64,000 bases of DNA from Larkinella rosea (GCF_003858635.1 NZ_RQJO01000009.1:806001-870000); one strand, 5' to 3'; shown: positions 1 through 9,881, counted from the stretch's first letter. Notes: generated by a model not told the origin, from the sequence alone. Made by a program: numbers and translations.

Positions 1-1
1 T

Positions 2-1261
2 TCCAACGGCGAACTCTGCGATCCGACTGCCTGCAAACGGCATCACAACGTCAGTAAGCTGACGCAATACAACCAGTTCCAGCGCCTGTTGCTCGAAGAG
101 TCCCGAAAAATGCGGTCTGATTTTCAGGCCATTTCGGTTGTCTGGTCGTGGCGTTTCCGAAAAGAAGTCGATTTCCTGGCCCAACAGGCCGCTATGCCAC
201 CCGGCAGCGGACTGGCGACCTTGCCCGACGCCGAAGCCTGGTCGTTCGACCGCAAGCTGACCAACGCATTGCGCGATCAGGCGAAAACCGTGCGGCAAAA
301 CCGGCAAACCCTGCTCGGTTACGACATTTTTCTCTGGGGCGACGACACCATTTTTCCCTCCACGGAGCTGTATGATTTCCCGTTCGGCATTGCCGCTAAG
401 GTAAACCGCTGGCAGGAGTTGGGTGCCGATGGTGTTTTTGACCAATGGGGTACGCAGGCGGAATATTCGCCCGTCAATGCCGTCGCGCTACGAGACCTGT
501 TTTTTCACCCGGAGCTGACCGATCCGTCGCGCGTTACGGCCTGGGCGGAACAACTGGCTACTAATCAGTATGGTAAGGCAGCGGGACAATCCGTTTTGGC
601 GGCCTGGAAGGAAATCGAAACCGCTCAGCAAATCCAGTCGGATCATACCTATTACTGGCACCAGTTGCGACCCAACTGGGCGAAGGTTTCGCTGGCGGCA
701 CCCTTGACCGCTTCGGCATTGCAGAAAATTCAGCTATCGGTGTTCGACCAGCCGACCTTAACCGGCATCGAACCGCCCAAGCCCGATGGTTCCCGAAATT
801 ACAGCCCGCCGAACGACGATGTGGCGGCTGCGCAGGTCATTGGCGTGGCGCTGGAGAAAGCCATCGGGCATTTTCAGTCGGCGGCTGCCCATCTTGAAAA
901 GGCACTCAAAACCGTACCCGCCGAACAACCAGCGGCCAGTGCCTACTGGCTCCCGATGGGTGATGCCGAACGAAAACCGCTAACGACCCGGCAACAGCTT
1001 GAAAAACAGTTGCTTGCCGTTCGGTTACAGGCCGATGTGCAGCGCGAGCTGGCGCATTTTTTTACGGCGTACTCAATTGCAAAAAATCTGTCGGAGGCAG
1101 ATACACCGGAAAATACCCGGAAACGGGCGCAATTACGGGCCATCCAGGCTGAAGCGCTTCGTACGTCGACTGCCCTGGCTCAATTGCTGGAACAAACCGG
1201 TACGAAAGGGCGGGCGGTGCTGCAACTTCGTGCCCGTGTCGTAGGGCTTCCAGAGTTCTGA
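2..1261 (+). CDS. Probable glycoside hydrolase, C-terminal part (5' end outside window)
   Basis: The frame is open from base 2, so the gene begins left of the window. About 419 C-terminal residues are visible, and the internal TTG at 89 is not a credible start. The stretches GYDIFLWGDDTIFP, FPFGIAAKV and GADGVFDQWG read like the last strands of a TIM-barrel glycosidase. They are followed by about 200 residues of Ala/Gln/Leu-rich helices, like the helical tails of alpha-glucuronidase-like enzymes. The exact GH family is not identified. It lies 75 bases before a second glycosidase on the same strand, so the two probably serve the same glycan. Family assignment is an inference; that it is a real coding region is clear from its length and frame. 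Confidence 0.5.
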   Translation, partial: SNGELCDPTACKRHHNVSKLTQYNQFQRLLLEESRKMRSDFQAISVVWSWRFRKEVDFLAQQAAMPPGSGLATLPDAEAWSFDRKLTNALRDQAKTVRQNRQTLLGYDIFLWGDDTIFPSTELYDFPFGIAAKVNRWQELGADGVFDQWGTQAEYSPVNAVALRDLFFHPELTDPSRVTAWAEQLATNQYGKAAGQSVLAAWKEIETAQQIQSDHTYYWHQLRPNWAKVSLAAPLTASALQKIQLSVFDQPTLTGIEPPKPDGSRNYSPPNDDVAAAQVIGVALEKAIGHFQSAAAHLEKALKTVPAEQPAASAYWLPMGDAERKPLTTRQQLEKQLLAVRLQADVQRELAHFFTAYSIAKNLSEADTPENTRKRAQLRAIQAEALRTSTALAQLLEQTGTKGRAVLQLRARVVGLPEF

Positions 1262-1336
1262 CAATCAGATAAAGACTGAAAATCGTTCTAACCCACTCCG
1301 GTTTATCAAATCCGGGATTGCTTATTACTGTACCCA

Positions 1337-3427
1337 ATGAAAAAAATATTGAAAGCGATTGCGCTGATTGCGTTCGCGATCCCCGTCGCAGCGCAGCAGC
1401 GGAATGCCACTCATATCCAGAAAGTTATCGCATCGGCGGATGTAATTCGTTCCGCTTATACCGACGAACCCGTCATTAATCTCTACCAGGGGAACGGCCT
1501 TTTTGGTTGCTCCTACGGTTTGTTGGGATTGCACATTCACCCGGCCAAAGCCAGCACGCACCACAAATTTGGGAACACCCGGTTTATGCACCTGGAACAC
1601 CGGGGGCGCGGTAAATTCGGGGGTGATTATCTACTGCCACTCGCTCAACTGTACTGGGCCGATGCGTTTCAGACCGTTTCGGAATTTAGCCAGCACCAGG
1701 CTTTTTATGAGGGAACGATTACCACTAGGTTTCGCGCCAGCAACCGCACGATTGCCGTAAAAACCTGGTTTGACCCCGTTGACCGGAATCTGTCCGGAAT
1801 TGCCATTCAGTTAAAAGGGGAGCCGATCCGGGTTATTCTGGACCCGGCCAGCGATGTGAAAGGTCACTACGATCAGCGGATCAGCCAGGTCAGCAAGATC
1901 AGTGCGGTAAAAGACCAGTGGAAAATTGAACTGACGGGATTGGGGACTACAACGCCCCTGTATCTCAAAACGAATGCGGTCGTAACGCTGGAGGGAAACG
2001 TTTTGCAACTGACCCTGAAAGAAGGCGAAAACCGGATTCAGCTTTCCGTAAAAAAACCGGTAGCAGCCACAACGGCCCAGTCACTCCGGCAAACCATCCA
2101 CTGGTGGGACCAGACCTGGCAGAAATCCGGGTTGATTGAATTTCCGGAAGCAACCGCCCAAAAAATGTGGGTCCGGTCGATGGCCCAGTTTCTGTATTCC
2201 TACGGCACTGACCAGAAAGGCATTCCGCCACCGATGGGTTTTACGGGAAACGGATGGCCGTTTAACTTTCCGCAGGACGCTTCCTACGTTCTCCCGGTTT
2301 TGCTCGCGACCGGACAGACTGCCATCGGAAAATCGTGGATCGAATACTTTTCAGCCCGGCTTCAGGGCATGAAGCAGTATACCCAACGGCATTTTCACCG
2401 CGACGGCGTGATGGTTCCGTGGGTGTTTCCGTACGGTTCTTTTGACGGCTATCACGATCCCGCTCCCCCGAACATCTGGTATTATGAAATCCACAATTCG
2501 GGGTACCTGGCCCGAATGGCGGTTGAAACGGCGGTTTTTGTAAATGATACCCAGTGGACTCAAAAGTACGTTCTTCCCTTATTGAAGGAAACAGCAGCGT
2601 TTTACGGCAGCATTTGTACGAAAGAAACCGACGGTTTCTGGCATTTGTCGCTGAAGCCGTCGATGGGCCAGGATGAATTTGGCGGGGTGGATCAGAAAGA
2701 TTATTTGTGTGCGCTCTACAGCGCCCAATATTGTTTTCAACAGGCGATTGCGTACGGTTTGGATAACGATCACCGTTATTCCACGATCTTAAAAGACGGA
2801 TTGGCTTTTCAATCGTTGAAAGCGAAAGGCGGTTTTTATTACACCAGCAGCAACAGCCCGGCGGATTTTGGCAAACAGAAACACCCGGTTCAGCTCAATG
2901 AACTGGCCTATCTTCCGGTTCATTCAAGCCCTTCCGAAGCCGCATCGCTGGCATACCAACGGCGGTATGAACTTCTGGCTGATGCCTCAAAACCGTACTT
3001 CCACGGCTGGTCCCTGGGCGAAATTCTGCTGGCCGGTTCGCGATTGAGCCAACCGCAGGAATGGCTGAAAGACTGGCATAACCTGGTCACTTCCAATAAC
3101 ATCGATCCCGAATGGATTCAGGTATTTGAAACCAGTAAAAGCTGGTCGGGTGCCTTTTACAATTCGACAAACGGGTTGATCGTTCAATCGTTGGTCAATA
3201 ATGTGCTGACGGATTGGTACGGAAAAATGGAGATTGCGACCTGTTTTCCGTGGAAAGGCAAAGTCGTTGTTCGTAATCTATATTCCAGGTTGGGTGTCAA
3301 AGTGACCGGAAGTGTAAGCAAAACGGCGGCTCAACTGGAATTGCGGGCCTGGAAAAACTGCGAATTTTGGGTGAAAGACCGTAAGGTGAAACTCAAACGG
3401 AATGAGCGAATTACACTAAGTTACTAG
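1337..3427 (+). CDS. Secreted (alpha/alpha)6-barrel glycoside hydrolase, GH65/GH95-like
   Basis: The 696-residue protein begins with a clear signal peptide (about residues 1-19, ending before QQRN), so it acts in the periplasm or outside the cell. An N-terminal beta-sandwich of about 250 residues is followed by a helical barrel. The barrel contains the segments FPQDASYVLPVLL, GVMVPWVFPYGSFDG and WYYEIHNSGYLA. Glu384 in that last segment is a candidate general acid. The domain order fits the GH65/GH95 clan, whose members cleave fucosides, galactosides or alpha-glucosides. The substrate cannot be read from the sequence. It probably forms one transcription unit with the preceding hydrolase. Confidence 0.7.
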   Translation: MKKILKAIALIAFAIPVAAQQRNATHIQKVIASADVIRSAYTDEPVINLYQGNGLFGCSYGLLGLHIHPAKASTHHKFGNTRFMHLEHRGRGKFGGDYLLPLAQLYWADAFQTVSEFSQHQAFYEGTITTRFRASNRTIAVKTWFDPVDRNLSGIAIQLKGEPIRVILDPASDVKGHYDQRISQVSKISAVKDQWKIELTGLGTTTPLYLKTNAVVTLEGNVLQLTLKEGENRIQLSVKKPVAATTAQSLRQTIHWWDQTWQKSGLIEFPEATAQKMWVRSMAQFLYSYGTDQKGIPPPMGFTGNGWPFNFPQDASYVLPVLLATGQTAIGKSWIEYFSARLQGMKQYTQRHFHRDGVMVPWVFPYGSFDGYHDPAPPNIWYYEIHNSGYLARMAVETAVFVNDTQWTQKYVLPLLKETAAFYGSICTKETDGFWHLSLKPSMGQDEFGGVDQKDYLCALYSAQYCFQQAIAYGLDNDHRYSTILKDGLAFQSLKAKGGFYYTSSNSPADFGKQKHPVQLNELAYLPVHSSPSEAASLAYQRRYELLADASKPYFHGWSLGEILLAGSRLSQPQEWLKDWHNLVTSNNIDPEWIQVFETSKSWSGAFYNSTNGLIVQSLVNNVLTDWYGKMEIATCFPWKGKVVVRNLYSRLGVKVTGSVSKTAAQLELRAWKNCEFWVKDRKVKLKRNERITLSY

Positions 3428-3679
3428 AAGCACCCCGACAACAGGGCGGAGGTTGATCGTTGGTCGCGTTTGGAGTAAAAGAGGGTATGCCTTTTACTTT
3501 TGAAAGCGGTCGGCGGACAATCTCCGCACTTTTGTTGCCGATGATCACAAAGAAGCGGTTTTCCGTTTTAATTCAAACCGCTAATACGTACTTTCGGACG
3601 GTCATTTCAGGTAGTAAATGGACCTATGTTCTAAAACCGATGCAGGTACCCGATTGCACGGTATTCCTAAACCTTAAAA

Positions 3680-5875
3680 ATGAAGATTAAAAAACCGTTC
3701 ACCACAACGCATACCTGGGTTGTAGCGGGGCTGATGCTGGGAAGTTGCCTGATTTATGGCATGGAAAACCCAAAAACCGCCCCCGATACCGGCAAAGACT
3801 GGCCGAATTACGGCGGCAACAAAGCCGGAAACCGGTATTCGCCCCTGAGCCAGATTACCGCCGAAAACGTGAAAAATCTGCAGGTGGCCTGGATGTATGA
3901 CGCGTCCGAAAAACCGGACCCGGCTAATCCCCGGCGGGGCGGGCGGGCGATTCAGTGCCAGCCGATTGTGGTGCACGGCATTCTCTACGGCACCACGCCC
4001 GACTTAAACCTCTTTGCGCTCAGGGCCGGAACGGGCGAGCAACTCTGGAAATTTGAACCGTCGAAAAACGACCGGCGGAATTCAAACCGGGGGGTGATGT
4101 ACTGGGAAAATGGCGCCGAAAAACGCATTTTATACACCGTTGGCTCGAGTCTGTACGCCGTGAATGCCGAAACCGGGCAGATTGTAACCACTTTCGGGAC
4201 TGATGGCCGGGCGGATTTGCACGAAGGACTCCAGACCAACCTGGACCACGACGTGAGCAAACTGTCGGTAACGGCGACGTCTCCCGGCATTATTTACCGG
4301 AATACGGTGGTGATGGGTTCGAGCGTTTCTGAGTCCGGCGATGCGGCTCCCGGCCACATCCGGGCGTTCGATGTAATCACCGGCAAATTGAAGTGGGTGT
4401 TTCATACCATTCCGCAGCCGGGCGAGCTGGGTTACGACACCTGGCCGAAAGATGCCTATAAAAAGATAGGTGCGGTGAACAACTGGAGTGGCATGGTCCT
4501 CGATGAAAAACGGGGCGTCGTCTATTTTGGCACCGGTTCGCCGGCTTCCGATTTTTACGGGGGCGAACGCAAGGGTGCCAATCTGTTTGCCAATTGCATC
4601 ATGGCGCTGGATGCCGAAACCGGTAAAATGAAGTGGTATTACCAGACCATCCACCACGATTTGTGGGACCGCGATCATCCCTGTCCGCCCAATTTGATTA
4701 CGCTGAAACGCAACGGAAAAACCGTCGATGCCGTCGTGCAGGCCACCAAAGACGGCATGATCTACGTGCTGGATCGAGACAAGGGAACGTCGCTGTTTCC
4801 GGTCGAGGAACGCAAAGTGCCGACGAACGGGCTGCCCGGCGAAACGCCGTATCCAACGCAGAAATATCCAGCCAAACCGCTGCCGCTTTCCCGGCAGGTT
4901 TATACGGAGGCCGACATCACCAACATTTCGCCGGAGGCTCACGCCTTTGTGAAGGAGCGGTTTTTGAAAATCAAAACCGACCACAAATTCGCTCCACCCA
5001 ACACGACCGGAACCCTGCTGTTTGGCTACAGCGGGGGCGCCGAATGGGGCGGTAATTCCATCGATCCGAACGGGATTCTGTACCAGAATGTCAACGAGGA
5101 ACCCTGGGAATTGATCATGGCGGAACGGGCGGGGATGAACGCGCAGCAGAATCCGGTCACGGCGGGCAATGCGTTGTACAGCGCCAATTGTTCGTCCTGC
5201 CACGGGCTGGATCGGAAGGGCAGCGGGCCGGAGTTACCGAGTCTGATCGACATTGGTAAAAAGCGGTCGGCGGATGACATCAAAGCCCTGTTGAAAACCG
5301 GTAGCGGCCGAATGCCTTCGTTTCAGCACTTGTCTGATAAAGAGCGCGATGCGATTGTTAATTTTATTCTGAATAAAGAAACCGGTCCGGCAACTGTCGT
5401 CAGCGCACCCACTACTTCTGCTCCTGCCAGTAAAGACGGTTTTCCGTATGTGCCTGCCTACGTGAGCAAAGTCTGGCAGCGGTTTACGGATCAGAACGGG
5501 TATCCCGGCATTAAACCGCCCTGGGGAACGCTGAATGCCATTGACTTGAATACCGGCGAATACCTCTGGCGGGTGCCGCTGGGCGAATATCCTGAACTGA
5601 CGAAAAAAGGCATTCCGATCACCGGAACCGACAGTTACGGCGGCCCGCTGGCTACGGCAGGCGGACTGGTGTTTATTGCCGGAACAAAGGATGAGCGAAT
5701 CCGGGCTTTTGATAAAAAAACCGGGAAAGTTGTCTGGGAATACCAGCTTCCGGCGGGCGGTTTTGCGACGCCGATCAGCTACGAAATCGACGGGAAACAG
5801 TACGTCGTGATTGCCGCCGGTGGGGGCAGGGGTCAGAAAATAGGAGGAAACTACATCGCTTTCAGCTTGAAATAA
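3680..5875 (+). CDS. PQQ-dependent dehydrogenase with cytochrome c domain (quinoprotein)
   Basis: A 731-residue exported quinoprotein that would oxidise a sugar or alcohol in the periplasm and pass electrons to its own haem. The N-terminus carries a signal sequence and possibly a lipobox (LGSC). The propeller blades of the PQQ-dehydrogenase family are visible: KDWPNYGGNKAGNRYSPL near the start, repeated W-x-F/Y outer-strand motifs, and HHDLWDRDHPCPPNLI. A c-type haem site CSSCH sits at residues 504-508, with the likely axial Met in SGRMPSF. The propeller then resumes to the C-terminus, so the cytochrome is inserted before the last blades. Pairing with an enolase-superfamily dehydratase downstream suggests an oxidative sugar-acid pathway. 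Substrate unknown. Confidence 0.88.
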   Translation: MKIKKPFTTTHTWVVAGLMLGSCLIYGMENPKTAPDTGKDWPNYGGNKAGNRYSPLSQITAENVKNLQVAWMYDASEKPDPANPRRGGRAIQCQPIVVHGILYGTTPDLNLFALRAGTGEQLWKFEPSKNDRRNSNRGVMYWENGAEKRILYTVGSSLYAVNAETGQIVTTFGTDGRADLHEGLQTNLDHDVSKLSVTATSPGIIYRNTVVMGSSVSESGDAAPGHIRAFDVITGKLKWVFHTIPQPGELGYDTWPKDAYKKIGAVNNWSGMVLDEKRGVVYFGTGSPASDFYGGERKGANLFANCIMALDAETGKMKWYYQTIHHDLWDRDHPCPPNLITLKRNGKTVDAVVQATKDGMIYVLDRDKGTSLFPVEERKVPTNGLPGETPYPTQKYPAKPLPLSRQVYTEADITNISPEAHAFVKERFLKIKTDHKFAPPNTTGTLLFGYSGGAEWGGNSIDPNGILYQNVNEEPWELIMAERAGMNAQQNPVTAGNALYSANCSSCHGLDRKGSGPELPSLIDIGKKRSADDIKALLKTGSGRMPSFQHLSDKERDAIVNFILNKETGPATVVSAPTTSAPASKDGFPYVPAYVSKVWQRFTDQNGYPGIKPPWGTLNAIDLNTGEYLWRVPLGEYPELTKKGIPITGTDSYGGPLATAGGLVFIAGTKDERIRAFDKKTGKVVWEYQLPAGGFATPISYEIDGKQYVVIAAGGGRGQKIGGNYIAFSLK

Positions 5876-5878
5876 TCT

Positions 5879-5992
5879 CGGTTTTCAGTATACGGTTTTC
5901 GGTGGCTGACGCATGTTTGCTGACGCCCGAAATTGGAACGCGTCAGCAAACATGCGTCAGCCACCGAAAACTGAAAACCGTATACCGAAAAC
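5879..5992. repeat. Heptad-armed inverted repeat, copy A
   Basis: A perfect 31-base stem (5895-5925 with 5941-5971) has outer arms made of 7-base units: GTTTTCA, GTATACG and GTTTTCG on the left, and the complementary kinds plus one extra unit on the right. Just inside lies the core GGTGGCTGACGCATG. It fills the space between the PQQ-dehydrogenase stop and the ManD-like start at 6010. Because it is open to translation, it creates a false 36-residue N-terminal extension of the next gene. Its role is unknown; a terminator is plausible. Confidence 0.85.
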
Positions 5993-6009
5993 CCTTAAAC
6001 ATACCCGAT

Positions 6010-7374
6010 ATGAAAACCCCGGAATCTCAATCAGTAAACAGTCGCCGGAAAGCCCTCAAAATGCTGGGCCTGGGCTCCACCGCCGGAATTTTTGGCCTCT
6101 TCGACAGTCCTCAGGCCCGCGCCGAACGGTATGAAACACCGGCGTATGCCAAAGCAGCTGCACCCGTTACGATCAAAAGCGTCCGGGCGATTACCACCGC
6201 GCCGGGTGGTTCTAACCTGGTGATTGTCAAAGTGGAAACCTCCGAACCCGGTTTGTACGGACTGGGTTGTGCGACCTTTACGCAACGGGCGCTGGTGGTG
6301 GTTCCGGCCATCAATACGTATTTGAATGAATTTTGTGTCGGCAAAAACGTCGATAACATCGAGGACATGTGGCAGTCGGCTTACGTCAGTTCCTACTGGC
6401 GCAACGGCCCGGTTTTGAACAATGCGCTGAGCGGTCTGGATCAGGCGTTGTGGGACATCAAGGGCAAACGCGCGAACATGCCGGTGTATCAGTTACTGGG
6501 CGGAAAAGCCCGGATTGCGGTCGATACCTACACCCACGCCAGCGGCCCGACGCCCGAAGCCATTGCCGATAAAGTGCAGCAATTCATGGAAATGGGTTTC
6601 CGGCACATCCGCATTCAGCAGGGCGGTTATGGGGGCGTGGGCGCGATGGCGGAATTGAAACCGGATTTTAAAACGGCCGGTTTTGGCCGGGAAACCGACG
6701 ACTTTTCGGACCAGCGGACCTACCTGAAACGGGTGCCGAAAATGTTCGATGTGGTGCGGAAACGCTGCGGGGAAGACATCGAACTCCTGCACGACATGCA
6801 CGAACTGACGGAACCGATCGACGCGATCAACATGATCAAAGGACTGGAAGAATACCGTCCGTATTTTATCGAAGATCCGTTTTCGCCCGAGAACATGAAG
6901 TGGTTCAAGCTGTTGCGGCAAACCACCTCGGTGCCGATTGCAATGGGCGAACTGTTCAACAACATCAACGAGTTCAAGGAGCCGATGGCGGAACAACTGT
7001 TCGACTTTATCCGGATTCATATTTCGCAGATCGGTGGCATCACCCCGGCCATGAAGGTAGCGCGGCTGGGTGAGTGGTTCAACGTCAAAACCGCCTGGCA
7101 CGGTCCGGGCGACACCTCCCCGGTGGGACATGCGGCCAATAACAGCATCGATATTGCCGTCTGGAATTTCGGAATTCAGGAATCGCAGCTATTTAATGAT
7201 CGGGTGAAGGAGGTTTTTCCGGGTTGCCCGACTATTAAGAACGGCTATTATCAGGTCAGCGAGTCGCCCGGTTTGGGGATCGATATCAACGAAAAAGAAG
7301 CCGCCAAATACCCGATCGGCACCAAATCGCGGTGGACGATTCGCAAAAACGACGGCACGATGCTGCGGCCCTAA
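6010..7374 (+). CDS. Tat-exported enolase-superfamily enzyme, ManD/RspA-like dehydratase
   Basis: A 454-residue member of the mandelate racemase/muconate lactonising branch. The ATG at 6010 is chosen because it gives a twin-arginine signal (SRRKALKMLGLG), while the longer frame reads through a repeat. The metal ligands are Asp262 (LLHDMHE), Glu288 (FIEDP) and Glu314 (AMGELF). Their spacing of 26 and 26 is that of D-mannonate dehydratase ManD, and His264 matches the catalytic His of that group. AWHGPGDTSPVGHAAN is also a ManD/RspA signature. Members dehydrate D-mannonate or D-gluconate, and some are nearly inactive. A Tat signal puts this one in the periplasm, beside the PQQ dehydrogenase. Substrate not established. 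Confidence 0.85.
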   Translation: MKTPESQSVNSRRKALKMLGLGSTAGIFGLFDSPQARAERYETPAYAKAAAPVTIKSVRAITTAPGGSNLVIVKVETSEPGLYGLGCATFTQRALVVVPAINTYLNEFCVGKNVDNIEDMWQSAYVSSYWRNGPVLNNALSGLDQALWDIKGKRANMPVYQLLGGKARIAVDTYTHASGPTPEAIADKVQQFMEMGFRHIRIQQGGYGGVGAMAELKPDFKTAGFGRETDDFSDQRTYLKRVPKMFDVVRKRCGEDIELLHDMHELTEPIDAINMIKGLEEYRPYFIEDPFSPENMKWFKLLRQTTSVPIAMGELFNNINEFKEPMAEQLFDFIRIHISQIGGITPAMKVARLGEWFNVKTAWHGPGDTSPVGHAANNSIDIAVWNFGIQESQLFNDRVKEVFPGCPTIKNGYYQVSESPGLGIDINEKEAAKYPIGTKSRWTIRKNDGTMLRP

Positions 7375-7393
7375 TTTTTTTGAAAACACTGCG

Positions 7394-7430
7394 AAACAGC
7401 CCGGCCCTAAAAACCGGGCTGTTTTATTTG
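7394..7430 (+). terminator. Rho-independent terminator
   Basis: The stem AAACAGCCCGG pairs with CCGGGCTGTTT around a short loop, and is followed by a T-rich tail. It lies 20 bases after the ManD-like gene and closes the first block. Confidence 0.85.
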
Positions 7431-7573
7431 GAGAGCGTATTTCCATGACTGCGTTTGTCGTAAATCTCCCTTAATTAGACGTATTTACACCCTATTTATC
7501 CGGTCAATTGCTCGCATTTTTGCAGGTATATGCGGAAGCCCAACCGAGCAACCGCGTGAAACCAACCTGCCGA

Positions 7574-8812
7574 ATGGAGATAAATAAAACCGCTCCCCGT
7601 ACTCATCCGAAAGAGGTGATCAGGCCCAACGAATTCATTGGGTTAATAGCCAGTATCATGTTGCTGACTGCCCTGGCTATTGATATCATGCTGCCCGCTT
7701 TTGAATCGGTTCGGCAGCATTTTAATCTGAAACCGGAGTCTACTAAAACCGCCCAGATTGTTACTTTCTTTTTCCTGGGTCAGATTGGACAGCTCATTTT
7801 TGGCCCCCTCGCTGATCGGTACGGTCGTCTACCGGTTTTAAGGGGCGGTTTTTTTCTGTACATCGGCGGTTGTTTGGCTGCTCCGGTTGCCCCGAGTATT
7901 GCCTGGTTACTGGCGGCCCGCTTTGTGGTGGGTTTGGGTGCGGCAGCACTCTTTGTGGGGGCCATTTCCTGCGTGCGGGACCGGTTTCAGGGAAATGAAA
8001 TGGCCCGGATCATGTCCCTGGTTCTGACAATTTTCCTGCTGGTTCCGATTGTTGCCCCCCTGTTCGGCGCAGGTGTGCTGGCGCTCTTCGGCTGGCAGGT
8101 GGTTTTTCTGACGCCCGCGCTGTTTGCCATTGGCTTCTTTTTCTGGTCGCTTCGCCTGCGGGAATCGCGACCGGAAACCGCTCCGAATGTGGGAGATATG
8201 CAATCCTTTTTTCGGTCGGTTCGTCTCATTTTCGGGAATCGGGACTTTGTGCGTTATACGCTGATTACCACCATTTTATTCACCTCTTTCAGTTCTTATA
8301 TCAGCAGTTCGGAACGGATGATTGGAACGATTTACGGGCGGCCCGAACTCTTCGTATACATTTTCGCAGGCATTGGAGCCATCATGGCGCTTTTTACGTA
8401 TCTGAATGCCCGACTGGTGACGCGGTTTGGTGCCCGTCGAACCGTCCGGGGCTTATTGATTGCGTATTTGTCTCTGGCGATTTTGTTACTCGTTCTAACA
8501 ATTCTGGCAAAGGGAGAACCGAATCTGTTTCTATTCTTCGGAATCATCGCGTTGCTGCAAGGGATCAATGTCGCGGCCGAACCCAATAGCAGCGCACTGG
8601 CGCTCGAGCCATTAGGGTCGGTAGCAGGTACGGCTTCAGCAATTTATGGTACTTCCTATTTGGTCGTTGGAGCCCTGATTGGCTCTTTCATCGACCGTTT
8701 ACTGGTCGAATCCGTTGTTCCGCTTGCCCGGGCTTATTGTTTGGTGGGTTTCCTGACTATTCTGCTGGTTTATCCCGATCGTTCTCCCAAAGAGGCCGCA
8801 AAACCGGAATAA
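7574..8812 (+). CDS. MFS exporter, Bcr/CflA (DHA1) type
   Basis: A 412-residue, 12-helix inner-membrane transporter. The ATG at 7574 is preferred over the TTG 66 bases upstream, which would add a polar tail. Motif A is present between helices 2 and 3 as GPLADRYGRLPV, and TALAIDIMLPAF in helix 1 is typical of the Bcr/CflA group. This group exports small drugs such as chloramphenicol, bicyclomycin or florfenicol by proton antiport. The actual substrate here is unknown. The gene is alone, after a terminator and before a zone of decayed genes. Confidence 0.85.
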   Translation: MEINKTAPRTHPKEVIRPNEFIGLIASIMLLTALAIDIMLPAFESVRQHFNLKPESTKTAQIVTFFFLGQIGQLIFGPLADRYGRLPVLRGGFFLYIGGCLAAPVAPSIAWLLAARFVVGLGAAALFVGAISCVRDRFQGNEMARIMSLVLTIFLLVPIVAPLFGAGVLALFGWQVVFLTPALFAIGFFFWSLRLRESRPETAPNVGDMQSFFRSVRLIFGNRDFVRYTLITTILFTSFSSYISSSERMIGTIYGRPELFVYIFAGIGAIMALFTYLNARLVTRFGARRTVRGLLIAYLSLAILLLVLTILAKGEPNLFLFFGIIALLQGINVAAEPNSSALALEPLGSVAGTASAIYGTSYLVVGALIGSFIDRLLVESVVPLARAYCLVGFLTILLVYPDRSPKEAAKPE

Positions 8813-8835
8813 CGGCAACGCATTCCGGTTTTGCG
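8797..8835. terminator. 14-base perfect hairpin at the end of the MFS gene
   Basis: CGCAAAACCGGAAT (8797-8810) and its exact reverse complement (8822-8835) overlap the MFS stop codon. There is no T-run after it, so termination would be weak or bidirectional. Confidence 0.5.
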
Positions 8836-8844
8836 ACGATGAGA

Positions 8845-8992
8845 ACATTATGGTTGCAAACTCGATCGGTTTTCGGCTGAGCGAATCCAGAATTTCACCT
8901 TTGCCGAGGTAGGGCGAGGTAGTTTGAGCGTTGGTAAGCGTTAAGTGGATGAAGAAAAAGGCAATGACAGGCAGGAGATGGTTATACTTCAT
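8845..8992 (-). pseudogene. 5' remnant of an outer-membrane receptor gene
   Basis: Only about 50 residues remain: a signal peptide (LLPVIAFFFIHLTLTNAQ), then GEILDSLSRKPIEFATIMF. The latter is the first strand pair of the CarboxypepD_reg-like domain that opens many Bacteroidota TonB receptors. After this the reading frame runs into unrelated sequence beside the MFS gene. It lies directly downstream of the broken PepSY gene, as a receptor in an iron-uptake operon would. Confidence 0.6.
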
Positions 8993-9000
8993 AACGAATG

Positions 9001-9840
9001 GCAATCTTACGCGGTATGGATTTGTTTTTTTACGCTTCCCGGTTCCACGGCGGCCGAATCCACAGCGGCCCCACCAGACAAAAAACCGGTAACGGGGAGA
9101 CTGGCGCAGATCAGGCTGGCGGCAAAGCAGGCAGTCTTCGTTGGGAGATTTCCGATCGCGCCCACATGCAGCGCGTAGTTGATCCGTCGCAGCCAGTCGG
9201 CAAATTTTAACTGGTCGATCTGCACGCCCGAAGAAGGCAGTTGTTTCAAGGTGTATTGATCGAGGAAAACATCGCGCCAGGCCCCCCGATCCATGTCAGT
9301 GCAGACGTAAATCGCGTCGGCCGGTTTTTGGGGAAACGAAATAATGATGGCGTCTTTGTTGTAAACCCCAATCTGTTCCATGCCCATTTTGAAGGCCCGG
9401 TCGACGTTCGCCAATGGGTTTTTGGGCGCAATCTGTGTCGTATCCGAAATGCCCCGCTGATACGGTGCCGGAGCAGCGCCACCCGACGCGAGCCAGTAGA
9501 CGCCTTTATTGATCCAGGCAAATCCTCCGCCGTGTAGGGATTGACGAAAATCAGCGAATCGGAGTTCATAGTGACTTTGGCCGTTCATTCGTGACCACTG
9601 TACCAGATACTGAGCACTTTTTTATCCGGAAATACGGTTTTTAGTTTCTGATGCAGCGCCGAAGGGGGCAGATAGGCCGCCTGACCGGGTCGTTCCGCAT
9701 TTTGCCAGGGTTGGGTCAGCGGTTTGAGTTCCTGCTCGAAAACCAGTATACTACCCGTGATCGACACAATGACGACAACAATCCCGGATGCCAGACCCAG
9801 CCACAGGTGAAGGTAGCGTCAGCGCCGACTTCCCGAAGGT
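9001..9840 (-). pseudogene. Broken PepSY-associated TM-helix gene
   Basis: Pieces of one PepSY protein (inner-membrane, often linked to siderophore or iron reduction) lie in different frames. LHLWLGLASGIVVVIVSITG and FEQELKPLTQP run to a stop at 9585. DSLIFVNPYTAE follows in another frame. FADWLRRINYALHVG and SLPVTGF come next, with the expected FVWWGR shifted by one base at a T-run near 9072. The N-terminus is cut by a stop near 9840. At least three lesions make it non-functional. Confidence 0.75.
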
Positions 9841-9881
9841 GCAGTGTGAAAAAAAATGGATTTTTTTTGGAGGGATCGCCT

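Noticed and set aside
3460-3690. A 76-codon plus-strand frame before the PQQ dehydrogenase
   Set aside because: TTG start, no motif, and it overlaps the start of a well-supported gene; probably leader DNA.
4130-5203. A 357-codon open frame on the minus strand inside the PQQ dehydrogenase
   Set aside because: It is antisense to a clear quinoprotein, has a composition rich in Arg/His/Val from the opposite codons, and shows no family motif.
5902-6009. N-terminal extension of the ManD-like protein
   Set aside because: It translates the heptad repeat. The ATG at 6010 gives a proper Tat signal.
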